Shown: positions 26,848-35,953, counted from the stretch's first letter. The stretch: 64,000 nucleotides of DNA from Chloroflexota bacterium (GCA_014874485.1 JADBJK010000016.1:120178-184177); one strand, 5' to 3'. Made by a program: numbers and translations. Notes: a model not told the origin generated them from the letters alone.

Positions 26848-29057
26848 TCCGCTGCACCCCCGAAGACGCTCCCGTATGGAAGCGATATCGTTATCCGCGC
26901 GCCTTTGCCCGGCGCCGAATCAATCTCCAGTTCGCCGCCCGCCGCCGCAACGTTCTGCGCCAGGGTTCGGAGCCCCGTTCCCGACGACAGGTCCGCCGCG
27001 GCCGGGTCAAACCCGCGCCCGTCGTCCACAATCGTCAGCGCCACGCGGTGGCCCTCCACGCGCAGCGCCATGCGGACCGATCTCGGCGCGGCGTGCTTTC
27101 GGATGTTGTTCAGGTACTCGTTGGCGGCACGGTACAGCAGGCCCTCCACCCTGGGCCCCAGTCGCGGCAGCGGCGCGTCCACCTCCAGCGTTACCGGAAT
27201 GCCGTACTGACCCGCCTGCACGTCCACCAGCCTGCGCAGCGCCTCCGCAAACCCTTGCTGCTCCAGTTCCACCGGCCGCAGCGCATGGAGCACCCGCCGC
27301 ATCTGGGTTACCGAGCCCTGCAGCGCCGATACGATCCAGTCCATCTCGGCGGCAGCCCGCGCCGGGTCCGACTCCAGCAACTTGCGGGCCAGTTGCGCCT
27401 TGACGAGAATCGCGGCCAGGTCCCCACCGACGCTGTCGTGCATCTCGGTGGCGATGCGGTTGCGCTCCTTCAGGATGCCCAGTTCCTCCGACCGGGCCAG
27501 CAGCCGCGCCTTCTGGATGGCCGCCGCCGACAGGTTGGCGAAAAGCCCCAGCAAATCCGCCTCGTCTTCGTCAAACAGGCCTTTGTCCCCCTGCCGCAGG
27601 ACTGTGAGGACGCCGATGAGTTCGTCCTGCGTCTGGAGCGGCAAGGCGGCAGCAAATCCCTGGAAGCCGACCCTGTTCAGGCGAAGGCTCTGGAAGACCG
27701 GCTTCTTGTCGGCGGCGGCCCGTCCCCACACGCCGCGGCCAGGCGACCCCACCATCGGGAAATGCGCCGCGCCTGCGGGGCTGACCGCCACGAGTTTCAG
27801 CAGCCCGTAGCGGCGGTCCTGCTCGTACACGGCAACCGCATCGGCGCGACACAGGCCCCGCCCGGCATCCGCCGCCAGGACGGCCGCCGCCTCCGCGTCC
27901 GGCGACTCCATCAGCCGAACCGAAATGCGGTGCAAATCCCGCAGGCGTACCGCGGATTCGGCCAGTCGCCTGCGGGATTGTGTCCGGCTCAGGGCGCTCC
28001 CCAGCGAGGCCGCGAGCATCTGCGCCAGGCGAATCTCCGCATCGGTCCACTCGCGTGGGCCCAGGTGGTACAGCGACAACACGCCGAACCCCTGCCCACC
28101 GACGAAGACCGGGACGATCATGGCGCTCTGGATGCCGATCTGCTGCGCCGTTTCCAAGACTTGCGGCGCACCGGTATAGTCCTCGCGGCGCGTGATCATC
28201 ACCGGCGCGCCGGTTTTCAGGGCACGGTGCGCGGGCGTGCTGGGCGAATAGGTCTCCACAGCACGCACCACCGCCTCGGGCACGTTGCGGCTGGCGAGGC
28301 ATCGCAGGCTCTTGCCCGGGGCCATAAGTTCGTAGATGGCGCACGCCGAGACCTGCAGTGCCTTCTCCACTGCGACGAGGGCCGACTTCAGCAACTCGGC
28401 CACGTCCTCGCGCTCGCTAACATAGAGAGAGACCTGATGCAGGGCCTCCAACTCCGTGCGCATGTAGTCGCTGGACGCGCGCAACGCCTCATGTTCCACC
28501 GCCGAGGCCAGCAGCGATGCCGTGGCTTCCAGGAACAGGACATCTGCCCGCGACGGCGGCGAATCTTGGACGGTGGCCGCGACCAGAACCCCCTCGGGCT
28601 GCGCCCCGCCCAGGAACACGGGGGCAAACGCAACGTGTCGGAATGTCGCACGCAGGACCCCCGGCCCGTCGTCCGGGTTCACAATCACCGGCAGCGCGAC
28701 CGGGTGCTGGGACACGAGGCGCGACACAGCGTATTCGCGGACCTCGGCCAGGGCGCTCGGCGGCATCTGCAGCACTACGTCCGGGGCCAGGCCCTCCGCA
28801 GGCCCCAGCAGGCAAATGGCCCCGGCCTCCCAGCCCAGCCCGGCCAGCGTGTGCTCCAGCACCGCGTCCAGCGCCTTGCCCAGGGCGCACGCCGAGGCTA
28901 CCGCCGCCTGCGAGCGAGCCAGGCAGGTCAGCAGGCGCTCGCCGCGGTCCGTCGGCAGCACGTGGTCATATGGGACGGCTGCCTCGTAGAGGGTCATGGC
29001 GTCGCTCGCCCCTGCGCCCCTGGATGGCGGGCGTGCCGCTGCAGGCCGTCGCGTCAT
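26844..29057 (-). CDS. Cytoplasmic multi-GAF sensor histidine kinase (HisKA_3 type)
   Basis: 737 residues with no clear membrane segment. Three GAF-like regions can be seen: about 45-200, 210-365 (VSLYVSEREDVAELLKSALVAVEKAL...VPVFVGGQGFGVLSLYHLG) and 375-515 (LHRISVRLMESPDAEAAAVLAADA...LPLQTQDELIGVLTVLRQ). A HisKA_3 dimerisation helix has the phospho-acceptor His near 540 (ERNRIATEMHDSVGG), followed by the ATPase domain with N-box NEYLNNIRKHA, DDGRGFDP and SGTGLRTL. GAF domains bind small ligands or haem, so it likely senses an internal or gaseous signal. The ATG at 29057 overlaps the lgt stop (TGATG) and has GGAGG upstream. Confidence 0.9.
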   Translation of the reverse strand: MTRRPAAARPPSRGAGASDAMTLYEAAVPYDHVLPTDRGERLLTCLARSQAAVASACALGKALDAVLEHTLAGLGWEAGAICLLGPAEGLAPDVVLQMPPSALAEVREYAVSRLVSQHPVALPVIVNPDDGPGVLRATFRHVAFAPVFLGGAQPEGVLVAATVQDSPPSRADVLFLEATASLLASAVEHEALRASSDYMRTELEALHQVSLYVSEREDVAELLKSALVAVEKALQVSACAIYELMAPGKSLRCLASRNVPEAVVRAVETYSPSTPAHRALKTGAPVMITRREDYTGAPQVLETAQQIGIQSAMIVPVFVGGQGFGVLSLYHLGPREWTDAEIRLAQMLAASLGSALSRTQSRRRLAESAVRLRDLHRISVRLMESPDAEAAAVLAADAGRGLCRADAVAVYEQDRRYGLLKLVAVSPAGAAHFPMVGSPGRGVWGRAAADKKPVFQSLRLNRVGFQGFAAALPLQTQDELIGVLTVLRQGDKGLFDEDEADLLGLFANLSAAAIQKARLLARSEELGILKERNRIATEMHDSVGGDLAAILVKAQLARKLLESDPARAAAEMDWIVSALQGSVTQMRRVLHALRPVELEQQGFAEALRRLVDVQAGQYGIPVTLEVDAPLPRLGPRVEGLLYRAANEYLNNIRKHAAPRSVRMALRVEGHRVALTIVDDGRGFDPAAADLSSGTGLRTLAQNVAAAGGELEIDSAPGKGARITISLPYGSVFGGAAE

Positions 29058-29875
29058 CACGCCTCCGCAGCAGGCTCCGATGGGGCCGCCTGCTTCTTCC
29101 TGTGGTTGATGACGATGCCCGCCACGCCGATCGCGATGGCGATGAGGGCGAAGACTTGCGCCGCCGCCAGGCTGCCGAGTTTCCAGGCGTCGGGCCGAAG
29201 CATCTCAATGAAGAAGCGGCCGAACGGGTAGTAGATGAGGTAGGCGAAGAACACATCCCCATCGCGCAGGCGAGGCGCCCACTTGCGCGCGAAGACCATG
29301 AACAGGATAAACCCGATGAGGCAGTACAGCGACTCGTACAGGAAGACCGGGTGGAACCGCTCGTAGTTCTCCAGGCCGGGCAGCCGCCTCTCGGGGGCGA
29401 TGTAGATGCCCCAGGGCAAATCGGTCGGCGGGCCGTACAGTTCCTGGTTGGCGAAGTTGCCCCAGCGGCCGATGGCCTGGGCGATGAGCAGGCCAGGCGC
29501 AGCGACGTCGGTCCAACGCAGGAACGGGAGTTTCGCCCAGCGGGTGTAAATCCACAGGCCAACAGCGCCGCCGATGACCGCGCCGTAGATGGCCAGCCCG
29601 CCCTCCCAAATCTTCAGGATGGCGATGGGATTCTGGCGGTAGTACCACCAGCCGAGCGAGCCGTCGGCAGGCGACGAGAAGACGTGGTACAGCCGCGCGC
29701 CGATAATGCCCCCGATGAGGCACAGGATGAGACCGTTCCAGACGTGCTCCGGGTCCTCGCCGCGCCGACGCGCCTCGTGGGTGGCGATGTAGGCGGCAAC
29801 GAGAATGCCCGTTACGATGAGCAATCCGTACCAACGGACGGCAAACGGGCCGATTTGAAACGCAATCGGGTTCAT
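29057..29875 (-). CDS. lgt: Phosphatidylglycerol--prolipoprotein diacylglyceryl transferase
   Basis: 272 residues with seven hydrophobic helices. It transfers diacylglycerol to the lipobox cysteine of prolipoproteins at the membrane. The Lgt signature GRWGNFANQE is at 136-145 and HPVFLYESL further on; the N-terminal AVRWYGLLIVTG and C-terminal RPDAWKLGSLAAAQ are also family features. It heads an operon with the sensor kinase and regulator. The start codon and ribosome-binding site sit in one arm of an inverted repeat, so translation may be controlled. Confidence 0.94.
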   Translation of the reverse strand: MNPIAFQIGPFAVRWYGLLIVTGILVAAYIATHEARRRGEDPEHVWNGLILCLIGGIIGARLYHVFSSPADGSLGWWYYRQNPIAILKIWEGGLAIYGAVIGGAVGLWIYTRWAKLPFLRWTDVAAPGLLIAQAIGRWGNFANQELYGPPTDLPWGIYIAPERRLPGLENYERFHPVFLYESLYCLIGFILFMVFARKWAPRLRDGDVFFAYLIYYPFGRFFIEMLRPDAWKLGSLAAAQVFALIAIAIGVAGIVINHRKKQAAPSEPAAEA

Positions 29876-29929
29876 GAAAGCCCTCCCGCGATGGAATCGC
29901 CCGCGCTCCCGAAGCGGTGTCGGCTTTCA
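29875..29929 (-). promoter_or_regulatory. lgt: Leader inverted repeat covering the lgt ribosome-binding site
   Basis: GGCTTTCA (29922-29929 on +) and TGAAAGCC (29875-29882 on +) can pair in the lgt leader RNA; the downstream arm adjoins the GGGAGG site and reaches the start codon. An inner hairpin of gcgat/atcgc lies between. Confidence 0.35.
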
Positions 29930-29949
29930 GGAGGCAGTGGGTGTACGCA

Positions 29950-29978
29950 TTGAATTATACCACAAAGCCTGCTATAAT
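29950..29978 (+). promoter_or_regulatory. Sigma70 promoter of the MscS-family gene
   Basis: -35 TTGAAT (29950-29955), 17-bp spacer, -10 TATAAT (29973-29978). Its -35 overlaps the lgt -10 on the other strand, so the two promoters are likely to exclude each other. Confidence 0.6.
29954..29962 (-). promoter_or_regulatory. lgt: Extended -10 promoter of lgt
   Basis: On the minus strand the sequence reads TGGTATAAT, an extended -10 with no good -35. It overlaps the divergent promoter of the MscS gene. Confidence 0.6.
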
Positions 29979-30117
29979 TCCAGTTGAGACCCGCCGCCTG
30001 CACAAAGTACCGTACCTTGGACAGGTGCGTACCCCATGCGCGACGCACTTCCGAAAGTGCGCCATGCCTTGAGACGGAGCCGCTTTGTGCGGTCGGCGCG
30101 AATGCGAGGGAGGCGAA

Positions 30118-30957
30118 GTGAGCGGGGACTGGAATGCGCTGTTGCCGGTGTGGGGCAGCAAGGCGGCGAAGATCGCGCTGATACTGCTCCTGGGATTCCT
30201 GGGCTACCGCCTTGTGCGCGTCGCGACGGCTGGGCTGTACAGGGTACTGGACGGAGAGGGCCGCCTGCGTCTGGAGGCGCGGAAGCAGCGCAGAGAGGCC
30301 ATCGCCCGCACATTGAACCGCACGGGCGCTGCGATCATCATCGGCATCGTCGCGCTGACCATCCTTGACGAACTGGGCATCAACGTGGCCCCGCTCCTGG
30401 CCAGTGCAGGCGTGGTAGGCGTCGCCGTCGGGCTGGGGACGCAGAGCCTCATCAAGGACATCCTCGCCGGCCTGTTCATCCTGCTGGAAGACCAGTTCGG
30501 CATCGGCGACTTGGTAACCGTCGCGGGAGTTACCGGAACTGTAGAGGAGATGTCGCTGCGGCGAACCACCGTGCGCGACTTCAACGGCACACTGTACACC
30601 GTCCCCAACAGCCAAATCAGTGTCGTGTCCAACGCCAGCAAGGACTGGGCGCGGGTCATTGAGGATGTGGGAGTGGCCTACGAAACAGACCTGGGGCACG
30701 CGATGGCCGTGCTGTCGGAGGTGAGCCAGACCGTGGCCTCGGCTCCGGAGTTTCAGGCCGATGTTCTGGAGCCGCCGCAGGTGATGGGGGTCATGGATTT
30801 GGCCGACTCGTGGATCACCCTACGGGTCGCCATCAAGGTCAAGGCGGGGGCACAGTGGGCCCTCTCCAGGGAACTGCGCAGGCGAATCAAGGAAGGGTTT
30901 GACCGCGCGGGCATTGAAATGCCCTACCCGCAGCAGGTCGTCCACGTGAAGCAGTAG
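30118..30957 (+). CDS. MscS-family mechanosensitive ion channel
   Basis: 279 residues. Three hydrophobic segments: about 9-33, 60-80 and the pore-lining TM3 at about 85-110 ([35 protein letters not shown]), with the Gly/Ala packing and the conserved GLGTQSLIKD. The beta-domain follows (GDLVTVAGVTGTVEEMSLRRTTVRDFNG, VPNSQI) and a C-terminal alpha/beta domain. It opens on membrane tension to release solutes. The GTG at 30118 was chosen because GGGAGG precedes it; an upstream TTG lacks this. Confidence 0.88.
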   Translation: MSGDWNALLPVWGSKAAKIALILLLGFLGYRLVRVATAGLYRVLDGEGRLRLEARKQRREAIARTLNRTGAAIIIGIVALTILDELGINVAPLLASAGVVGVAVGLGTQSLIKDILAGLFILLEDQFGIGDLVTVAGVTGTVEEMSLRRTTVRDFNGTLYTVPNSQISVVSNASKDWARVIEDVGVAYETDLGHAMAVLSEVSQTVASAPEFQADVLEPPQVMGVMDLADSWITLRVAIKVKAGAQWALSRELRRRIKEGFDRAGIEMPYPQQVVHVKQ

Positions 30958-30982
30958 GCAAGCGACCTGTCGTCCGCCAGGC

Positions 30983-31011
30983 TTCACAGAATTGCAAATG
31001 TACGGTATAAT
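30983..31011 (+). promoter_or_regulatory. Sigma70 promoter of the encapsulin operon
   Basis: -35 TTCACA (30983-30988), 17-bp spacer, -10 TATAAT (31006-31011), 57 bp before the cargo gene start. Confidence 0.7.
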
Positions 31012-31068
31012 GCTCGTGAAGGGAAATCCAAATCGGCACGAACGGCATCTAACATAGAGGAGGACGCC

Positions 31069-31980
31069 ATGACGATAAGCAAAGACGACGTGATTGCGAT
31101 GTTGAACGAGGACATGCGGGGCGAGCACATGGCCATCGTGCAGTACTTGCTGCACGCCTACGCCATGCCCGAGGGCGAGATTCCCGCCGAGATTGAGGCC
31201 ATCGCCCGCGACGAGATGCGCCACTACGACTGGCTGGCCGATGCCATCGTGGAACTGGGCGGCACGCCCACGCTGGAGCGCGCGCCGGTGAAACGGGCCG
31301 ACAGCCACGCGGCCAACATGCGCCTGGACGTAACCGCAGAGGACGACGCCATCGCCCTGTACGAGCAGCACATCGCCGCCATTGACGACCCCAAACTGAA
31401 GCGGCTGTTGGAACGCATCGTCAACGACGAGAGGGCGCACCGCGAGATTTTCCTCAAGTTCGTGGACAAGACGAGCGCGCTCGCGGAGGCCGAAGCGGCA
31501 GGGAGCGAAGCCGCGCCGCCCGACCCGGTGGCGCTGGACGTGCTGGATAAGGGCATTCGCCACGAGTACACGGTGATCCTGCAGTACCTGTGGCACTCCT
31601 TCGTTACCCCCGACTGCGACATCAGCCGCGAACTGGAGATGCAGGCCATCAACGAGATGCAGCACCTGGGCTGGCTCGCCGAGGAGATGGCGGGGATCGG
31701 CGGCCCCGTGGAGATTGAGCGCACGGCGGTGAACCAGAGCACCGACACCGCCGAAATGCTCGCCGCCGACATCCGCGCCGAGCGCGAGGTAACGAAGGTG
31801 TACTCGGAGCAACTGGACAAAATCCAGGACCCAGGGCTGAAGTCCCTCCTAGCCCGCATCCGCGACCACGAGATTTATCACGACGCGGTGTTCTCGGACC
31901 TGCTCCAGTCACTCCAGAAGGGCACCGAAAAAGCCCCATCCCCGACCAAGGGGTTCACTGTTGGCAGTCTCAAAGAATAG
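31069..31980 (+). CDS. Tandem ferritin-like protein, predicted encapsulin cargo
   Basis: 303 residues with two ferritin-like four-helix domains. Domain 1 (about 1-135) has Glu19, Glu49xxHis52, Glu99 and Glu121xxHis124; domain 2 (about 155-285) has Glu166, Glu196xxHis199 and Glu268xxHis271, so both can hold a di-iron centre. After a short Pro/Ser-rich linker the protein ends GFTVGSLKE (295-303), which matches the family-1 encapsulin cargo-loading peptide (TVGSL core). The encapsulin shell gene starts 27 bp downstream on the same transcript. Likely role: ferroxidase inside a nanocompartment, oxidising iron with oxygen or peroxide. RBS GAGGAGG upstream. Domain assignment is from motif spacing. 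Confidence 0.85.
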   Translation: MTISKDDVIAMLNEDMRGEHMAIVQYLLHAYAMPEGEIPAEIEAIARDEMRHYDWLADAIVELGGTPTLERAPVKRADSHAANMRLDVTAEDDAIALYEQHIAAIDDPKLKRLLERIVNDERAHREIFLKFVDKTSALAEAEAAGSEAAPPDPVALDVLDKGIRHEYTVILQYLWHSFVTPDCDISRELEMQAINEMQHLGWLAEEMAGIGGPVEIERTAVNQSTDTAEMLAADIRAEREVTKVYSEQLDKIQDPGLKSLLARIRDHEIYHDAVFSDLLQSLQKGTEKAPSPTKGFTVGSLKE

Positions 31981-32007
31981 CAAGCACACGAATTTAAGGA
32001 GGATACC

Positions 32008-32841
32008 ATGTCGGATTTGTTGATGCGAGAAGAAGCGCCCCTCACGAGCGAGGAGTGGGCAAAACTGGATGCCCTCGTGGTAGAAGTTGCGCGAAAGACC
32101 CTGGCCGGGCGGCGGTTCCTGCACCTGTTCGGCCCTCTGGGTGCGGGCGTTCAGGTGGTACCGGTGGATCGGCTGGGCGGCGTAACGGACGCGGCCGTCG
32201 GGTTTGAGGGCGAGGAAGCCACCGAGGCCGTGGAACTGGCCGAGCGCGAGTACATCCCGCTGACCACCATCAGCAAGGATTTCCTGCTTCGCTGGGATGA
32301 CCTGGCCCTGGCCCGTCAGCATGGGGGCGAGGTGGACCTCAGCCCGGCTGCTGCCGCGGCGTTCACGGTGGCCCGCGCCGAGGACGCGCTCCTGTTCCAC
32401 GGCCAGCCCCGCGAACCCGGCCTGTTGAAGGCCAAGGGCCGCACCACCGCGCCGCTGGGCGAATGGGAAACCACGCCCGGCGCGGCACTGGAGGCCGTGC
32501 TCACCGCCTGGAACAAACTTACATCCACGGGCTTCACCGGCGACTTCGCGCTGGTGCTCAGCAACCACCTGTTCGCCAAACTCCACCGCGTCAACGGCGG
32601 GACGGGCGTCCTGGAAATCGCGCAGATTCGCGAACTGGTGAAGACCGTCGTCCCGACGCCGGCGCTGAAGCCGAACCAGGCGCTCCTGGTCGCCACCGGC
32701 CCCGAGAACCTGGACATCGCCATCGGCCAGGACATCATCACCGCGTACCTGGGCCCGGATGGGATGGACCACGCCTTCCGCGTCTTTGAGAGCCTGGCGC
32801 TCCGCGTCAAGCGGCCCGGTGCCATCTGCACGTTTGAGTAA
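32008..32841 (+). CDS. Family 1 encapsulin nanocompartment shell protein
   Basis: 277 residues, normal for the linocin M18/encapsulin family with the HK97 fold. Recognisable stretches are the N-terminal helix LTSEEWAKLDALVVEVARKTLAGRRFL, FGPLGAGVQVVPVD, REYIPLTTISKDFLLRWDDLA, ARAEDALLFHG and the C-terminal ENLDIAIGQDIITAYLG...FRVFESLALRVKRPGAICTF. It should self-assemble into an icosahedral cage and load the upstream ferritin-like protein through its C-terminal peptide. AAGGAGG precedes the ATG. A hairpin follows the stop. Confidence 0.94.
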   Translation: MSDLLMREEAPLTSEEWAKLDALVVEVARKTLAGRRFLHLFGPLGAGVQVVPVDRLGGVTDAAVGFEGEEATEAVELAEREYIPLTTISKDFLLRWDDLALARQHGGEVDLSPAAAAAFTVARAEDALLFHGQPREPGLLKAKGRTTAPLGEWETTPGAALEAVLTAWNKLTSTGFTGDFALVLSNHLFAKLHRVNGGTGVLEIAQIRELVKTVVPTPALKPNQALLVATGPENLDIAIGQDIITAYLGPDGMDHAFRVFESLALRVKRPGAICTFE

Positions 32842-32857
32842 GACAAGTATCCGACAG

Positions 32858-32897
32858 GCCCGTTGGGTGGACGGCACGCACCGCCCGCCCAACGGGC
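32858..32897 (+). terminator. Hairpin after the encapsulin gene
   Basis: 10-bp stem gcccgttggg/cccaacgggc with a 20-nt loop that can pair further (tgg/ccg). No U-tract. Confidence 0.45.
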
Positions 32898-32969
32898 GCA
32901 GACACTCCGCCGCATCGCACCTCGTTTCGGGTCGCGTATGACCCGCGTCATATACGCAAACCGCGCTGT

Positions 32970-32999
32970 TTGGTAAAATTGGACTTGTAAAGGTATAAT
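32970..32999 (+). promoter_or_regulatory. Promoter of the aldolase gene
   Basis: -35 TTGGTA (32970-32975), 18-bp spacer, -10 TATAAT (32994-32999) followed by an AT-rich start region. Confidence 0.6.
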
Positions 33000-33040
33000 T
33001 TTCAGAAGCCCAGTTGCCCCGCAACTGGCAGGAGGGTAAC

Positions 33041-33934
33041 ATGAGTCCAAGACCTCGTCTAGACGATTTGCACCTGAGCGTGGGAAAACGCGCCCGGCTG
33101 TACCGCCTGCTGTACGAGCACGGCCCCGGCAACGGCACCATGCTCCTGCTCCCCATTGACCAGGGGCTGGAGCACGGGCCGGTGGATTTCTTCGCCAACC
33201 CTGAGGCGCTGAACCCCGAATACCAGGCCCGCCTGGCCCTGGAGGGCGGGTACTCGGGCATCGTGTTCCACATCGGCTTGGCCGAGAAGTACATGCCCAA
33301 GTATGCCGGCAAGGTCCCCCTCGTCCTGAAACTCAACGGCAAGACCAACATCCCGCCCGACGACGAGGCCTTCTCGCCGCAGACGGCCACCGTAGAGGAC
33401 GCCGTCCGCCTGGGGGCCGACGCCGTCGGGTACACGCTGTACGTCGGCTCGCCCGCCCAGGACCAGGACTTCATCCAGTTCATGCAGATTCGGGCCGAGG
33501 CCGAGCGGTTCGGGATGCCCGTCATCGTGTGGGCCTACCCGCGCGGCTGGGCCGTGGAGGAGAAGGGCGGCCGCGATAGCCTGTACGCCGTGGACTACGC
33601 GGCGCGCGTGGCCGACGAACTGGGCGCCGACGTGGTCAAACTCAACGTGCCCGACTTTGAGCCGGAGAAAAACCAGGCTTCGCCCAAGCCGTACAACACC
33701 CTGAAAGTGGACTACGCCCAGGCCGTGCGCAAGGTCGTGGAGTCGGCGGGCAAGACCATGGTCCTGTTCTCCGGCGGCAGCAAGATGGGCGACGAGGACC
33801 TGCTGGAGAAGGCCCGCATCTGCATGGAGGCGGGAGCGACAGGCCTGATCTTCGGGCGCAACATGTGGCAACGGCCGTACCAGGAGGGCCTGGCCCTCAC
33901 GGCGAAGATCAAGGAGATCATGCGGGCGGTGTAG
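33041..33934 (+). CDS. Class I fructose-bisphosphate aldolase, archaeal (DhnA) type
   Basis: 297 residues. [17 protein letters not shown] (36-51), [14 protein letters not shown] (164-177), ADVVKLNVP with the Schiff-base Lys200, [17 protein letters not shown] and [12 protein letters not shown] are hallmarks of the DhnA/FbaB class I aldolases, which form a Schiff base and need no metal. It cleaves fructose-1,6-bisphosphate in glycolysis or makes it in gluconeogenesis. The ATG at 33041 follows GGAGGG; an upstream TTG in frame is unlikely. It has its own promoter. Confidence 0.92.
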   Translation: MSPRPRLDDLHLSVGKRARLYRLLYEHGPGNGTMLLLPIDQGLEHGPVDFFANPEALNPEYQARLALEGGYSGIVFHIGLAEKYMPKYAGKVPLVLKLNGKTNIPPDDEAFSPQTATVEDAVRLGADAVGYTLYVGSPAQDQDFIQFMQIRAEAERFGMPVIVWAYPRGWAVEEKGGRDSLYAVDYAARVADELGADVVKLNVPDFEPEKNQASPKPYNTLKVDYAQAVRKVVESAGKTMVLFSGGSKMGDEDLLEKARICMEAGATGLIFGRNMWQRPYQEGLALTAKIKEIMRAV

Positions 33935-34007
33935 ATGGCGGCAAATCCAGACGGCAACTTGGTGAGTTTATCCAGGTAGGACTTCACCACAGTGATTCTT
34001 GATGGCG

Positions 34008-34080
34008 TGTCATTGCGAGGGCGCGCAGCGCCCGAAGCAATCTCCGAACGTGAGATTGCTTCGCTCCGCTCGCAATGACA
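34008..34080. repeat. Palindromic repeat element (tgtcattgcgag family), short form
   Basis: 73 bp bounded by TGTCATTGCGAG and CTCGCAATGACA, with an inner gattgcttcgc/gcgcccgaagcaatc pairing. The rest of the 33935-34149 gap shows nothing further. Confidence 0.75.
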
Positions 34081-34149
34081 GCGGAAAATGTTCTCTGTGG
34101 TCGCGTAGTAGGTTCCTGCATCACGCTTGAGGAGAAACAATTTGCGGCT

Positions 34150-34665
34150 ATGGCTGTGAGAGAGATTCTTGTGGACGGACACCCCGCTCTGCGAAAGCGG
34201 GCGAAGGAGGTCAAGCGCATCACGCCCGAAATCCAGGCGCTGTGCGCCGACATGCTGGAGACCATGCGGGCCGCGCCCGGCGTGGGGCTTGCCGCCAATC
34301 AGGTGGGCGTGCTCCAGCGCGTCGTCGTGATTGAGGTGCCGGAGGACGAGGACGAGTTGCTGGGCGGCAAGGCATTCTGCCTCATCAACCCGGAGATTGT
34401 CCAGGCCAGCGGCTCGCAAATCGGCAACGAGGGCTGCCTGTCCGTGCCCGGGTACGTGGGCGAGGTGGAACGCTATGAGCGCGTCGTCGTGCGGGCGTTG
34501 GCCGAGAACGGCAAGCGCGTGAAAATCTCGGCACGCGGCTTCCTGGCCCGCGTCCTTCAGCACGAGATAGACCATCTGGACGGGATTCTCTACATTGATA
34601 AACTCACCAGCCCTGACAAACTGTACAAGGTGCAAGAGGGCGAGGAAGAGGTGGAGGAAGTGTAG
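34150..34665 (+). CDS. def: Peptide deformylase
   Basis: 171 residues. The three deformylase motifs are present: GVGLAANQVG (44-53), EGCLSVP (94-100, metal ligand Cys96) and QHEIDHLDG (137-145, ligands His138 and His142, catalytic Glu139). It removes the formyl group from nascent proteins. The start MAVREIL matches family N-termini, though its ribosome-binding site is weak (GAGGAG lies 14 bp before the ATG). The downstream protease gene follows within 25 bp. Confidence 0.94.
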   Translation: MAVREILVDGHPALRKRAKEVKRITPEIQALCADMLETMRAAPGVGLAANQVGVLQRVVVIEVPEDEDELLGGKAFCLINPEIVQASGSQIGNEGCLSVPGYVGEVERYERVVVRALAENGKRVKISARGFLARVLQHEIDHLDGILYIDKLTSPDKLYKVQEGEEEVEEV

Positions 34666-34686
34666 GCTTCTTCCCGAAAGGCGGTG

Positions 34687-35811
34687 ATGGCGATGCAGAG
34701 TTCCATCAGGCTGGGGAAAATCCGGGGGATTCCGGTCGGGCTGCACTACACGTGGTTCATCATCTTCGTGCTGGTGAGCCTGAGCCTGGCCCAGTTCTTC
34801 TTCCCGAACGAATATCCAGGCTGGAACCCGGCCGTCTACTGGGTCGTGGGCATCGTAACGAGCCTGCTGTTCTTCGGCTCGGTCCTGGCGCACGAACTGG
34901 CGCACAGCGTGGTGGCGCGGCGGTTCGGCGTGCCGGTGCGGAGCATCACGCTGTTCCTGTTCGGCGGCGTGGCGTCCATCACCCGCGAGGTCAAGCAGCC
35001 CGTCCAGGAACTGCTCATGTCGGTGGCGGGGCCGCTGTCCAGCATGGTGCTGGCGGGGCTGTTCGCGGTCATCGGGCTGGCGCTGCGGACGCTGTCCGAG
35101 CCCGTCGCCGCAGGCGCGATGTACCTGGCGCGCATCAACCTGCTGCTGGGGCTGTTCAACCTGCTGCCCGGCTTCCCGCTGGACGGCGGGCGCGTGTTCC
35201 GCTCCATCGTGTGGGCCATCACCGGCCAGTACGAGCGTTCCACCCGCATTGCAGCGGGGCTGGGGCAGGCCTTCGCGTACCTGTTCATCGTCGCGGGCAT
35301 CTTCCTGGCGCTGGCGGGCAGGCTCGGCGACGGCATCTGGCTGGCCCTCATCGGCTGGTTCATGGACAACGCCGCGTCCAGCAGTTTCCGCCAGGTGCGG
35401 CTGAAGGAGAGCCTGCAGGGCTACACGGCGGCAGACCTCATGCGCACGCAATGCGCGGCGGTGCCGCCTGGGGTCTCCCTGGAGACGCTGGTGGATGACC
35501 ACGTCCTGCCCCTGGGGCAGCGGTGCTTCCTCGTTACCGACGGCGAAGCACTGAAGGGCCTCGTTACGCTCCACGAGATTCGGCGCGTGCCGCGAGACCG
35601 CTGGCCGGTAACGCTTGTGGAACAGGCCATGACCGCCGTGGATTCATTGCACGCCGTGCCGCCCGACGCCGACGCCTACAGCGTCCTGGAGCGGATGGAC
35701 GAGTACGACGTGAACCAGATTCCGGTCGTGCAGGCGGGACGGCTCGTGGGCATCATCGCACGGGACAGCATCCTGCACTTCATCCGCACCAAGAGCGAAC
35801 TGGGAATTTAG
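34687..35811 (+). CDS. Site-2 protease-type M50 metallopeptidase with CBS domains
   Basis: 374 residues. Multi-helix membrane protein: HELAH (69-73) gives two zinc ligands and the catalytic Glu; NLLPGFPLDGGRVFRS supplies the third ligand (LDGGR). This is the short SpoIVFB-like/Rip3 class. The C-terminal part (about 245-370) has two CBS motifs (DLMRTQCAAVPPGVSLETLV; AMTAVDSLHAVPPDADAYSVLERM), which bind adenine nucleotides and may tie activity to energy state. It cleaves substrates within the membrane, such as anti-sigma factors; the target is unknown. Of clustered starts, ATG 34687 has the best-spaced AAAGG. Confidence 0.9.
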   Translation: MAMQSSIRLGKIRGIPVGLHYTWFIIFVLVSLSLAQFFFPNEYPGWNPAVYWVVGIVTSLLFFGSVLAHELAHSVVARRFGVPVRSITLFLFGGVASITREVKQPVQELLMSVAGPLSSMVLAGLFAVIGLALRTLSEPVAAGAMYLARINLLLGLFNLLPGFPLDGGRVFRSIVWAITGQYERSTRIAAGLGQAFAYLFIVAGIFLALAGRLGDGIWLALIGWFMDNAASSSFRQVRLKESLQGYTAADLMRTQCAAVPPGVSLETLVDDHVLPLGQRCFLVTDGEALKGLVTLHEIRRVPRDRWPVTLVEQAMTAVDSLHAVPPDADAYSVLERMDEYDVNQIPVVQAGRLVGIIARDSILHFIRTKSELGI

Positions 35812-35849
35812 CGCAGCCTGCGGGGCGCATCGCAAGAATGCCGCCGAAA

Positions 35850-35925
35850 GGCCACACGCCAACGGCTAAAGGCCAACGGCCAATGGCCAACCGCCAACGG
35901 CCAAGAACCAGCGGCCACGGGCATA
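35850..35925. repeat. Short tandem ggccaac repeats
   Basis: Imperfect 7-8 bp repeats of the type ggccaacg/ggccaatg in the gap between the M50 and DUF255 genes, possibly a slippage-prone tract. Confidence 0.55.
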
Positions 35926-35953
35926 CGACTGGAGCACCGTACAAGGAGACAAC

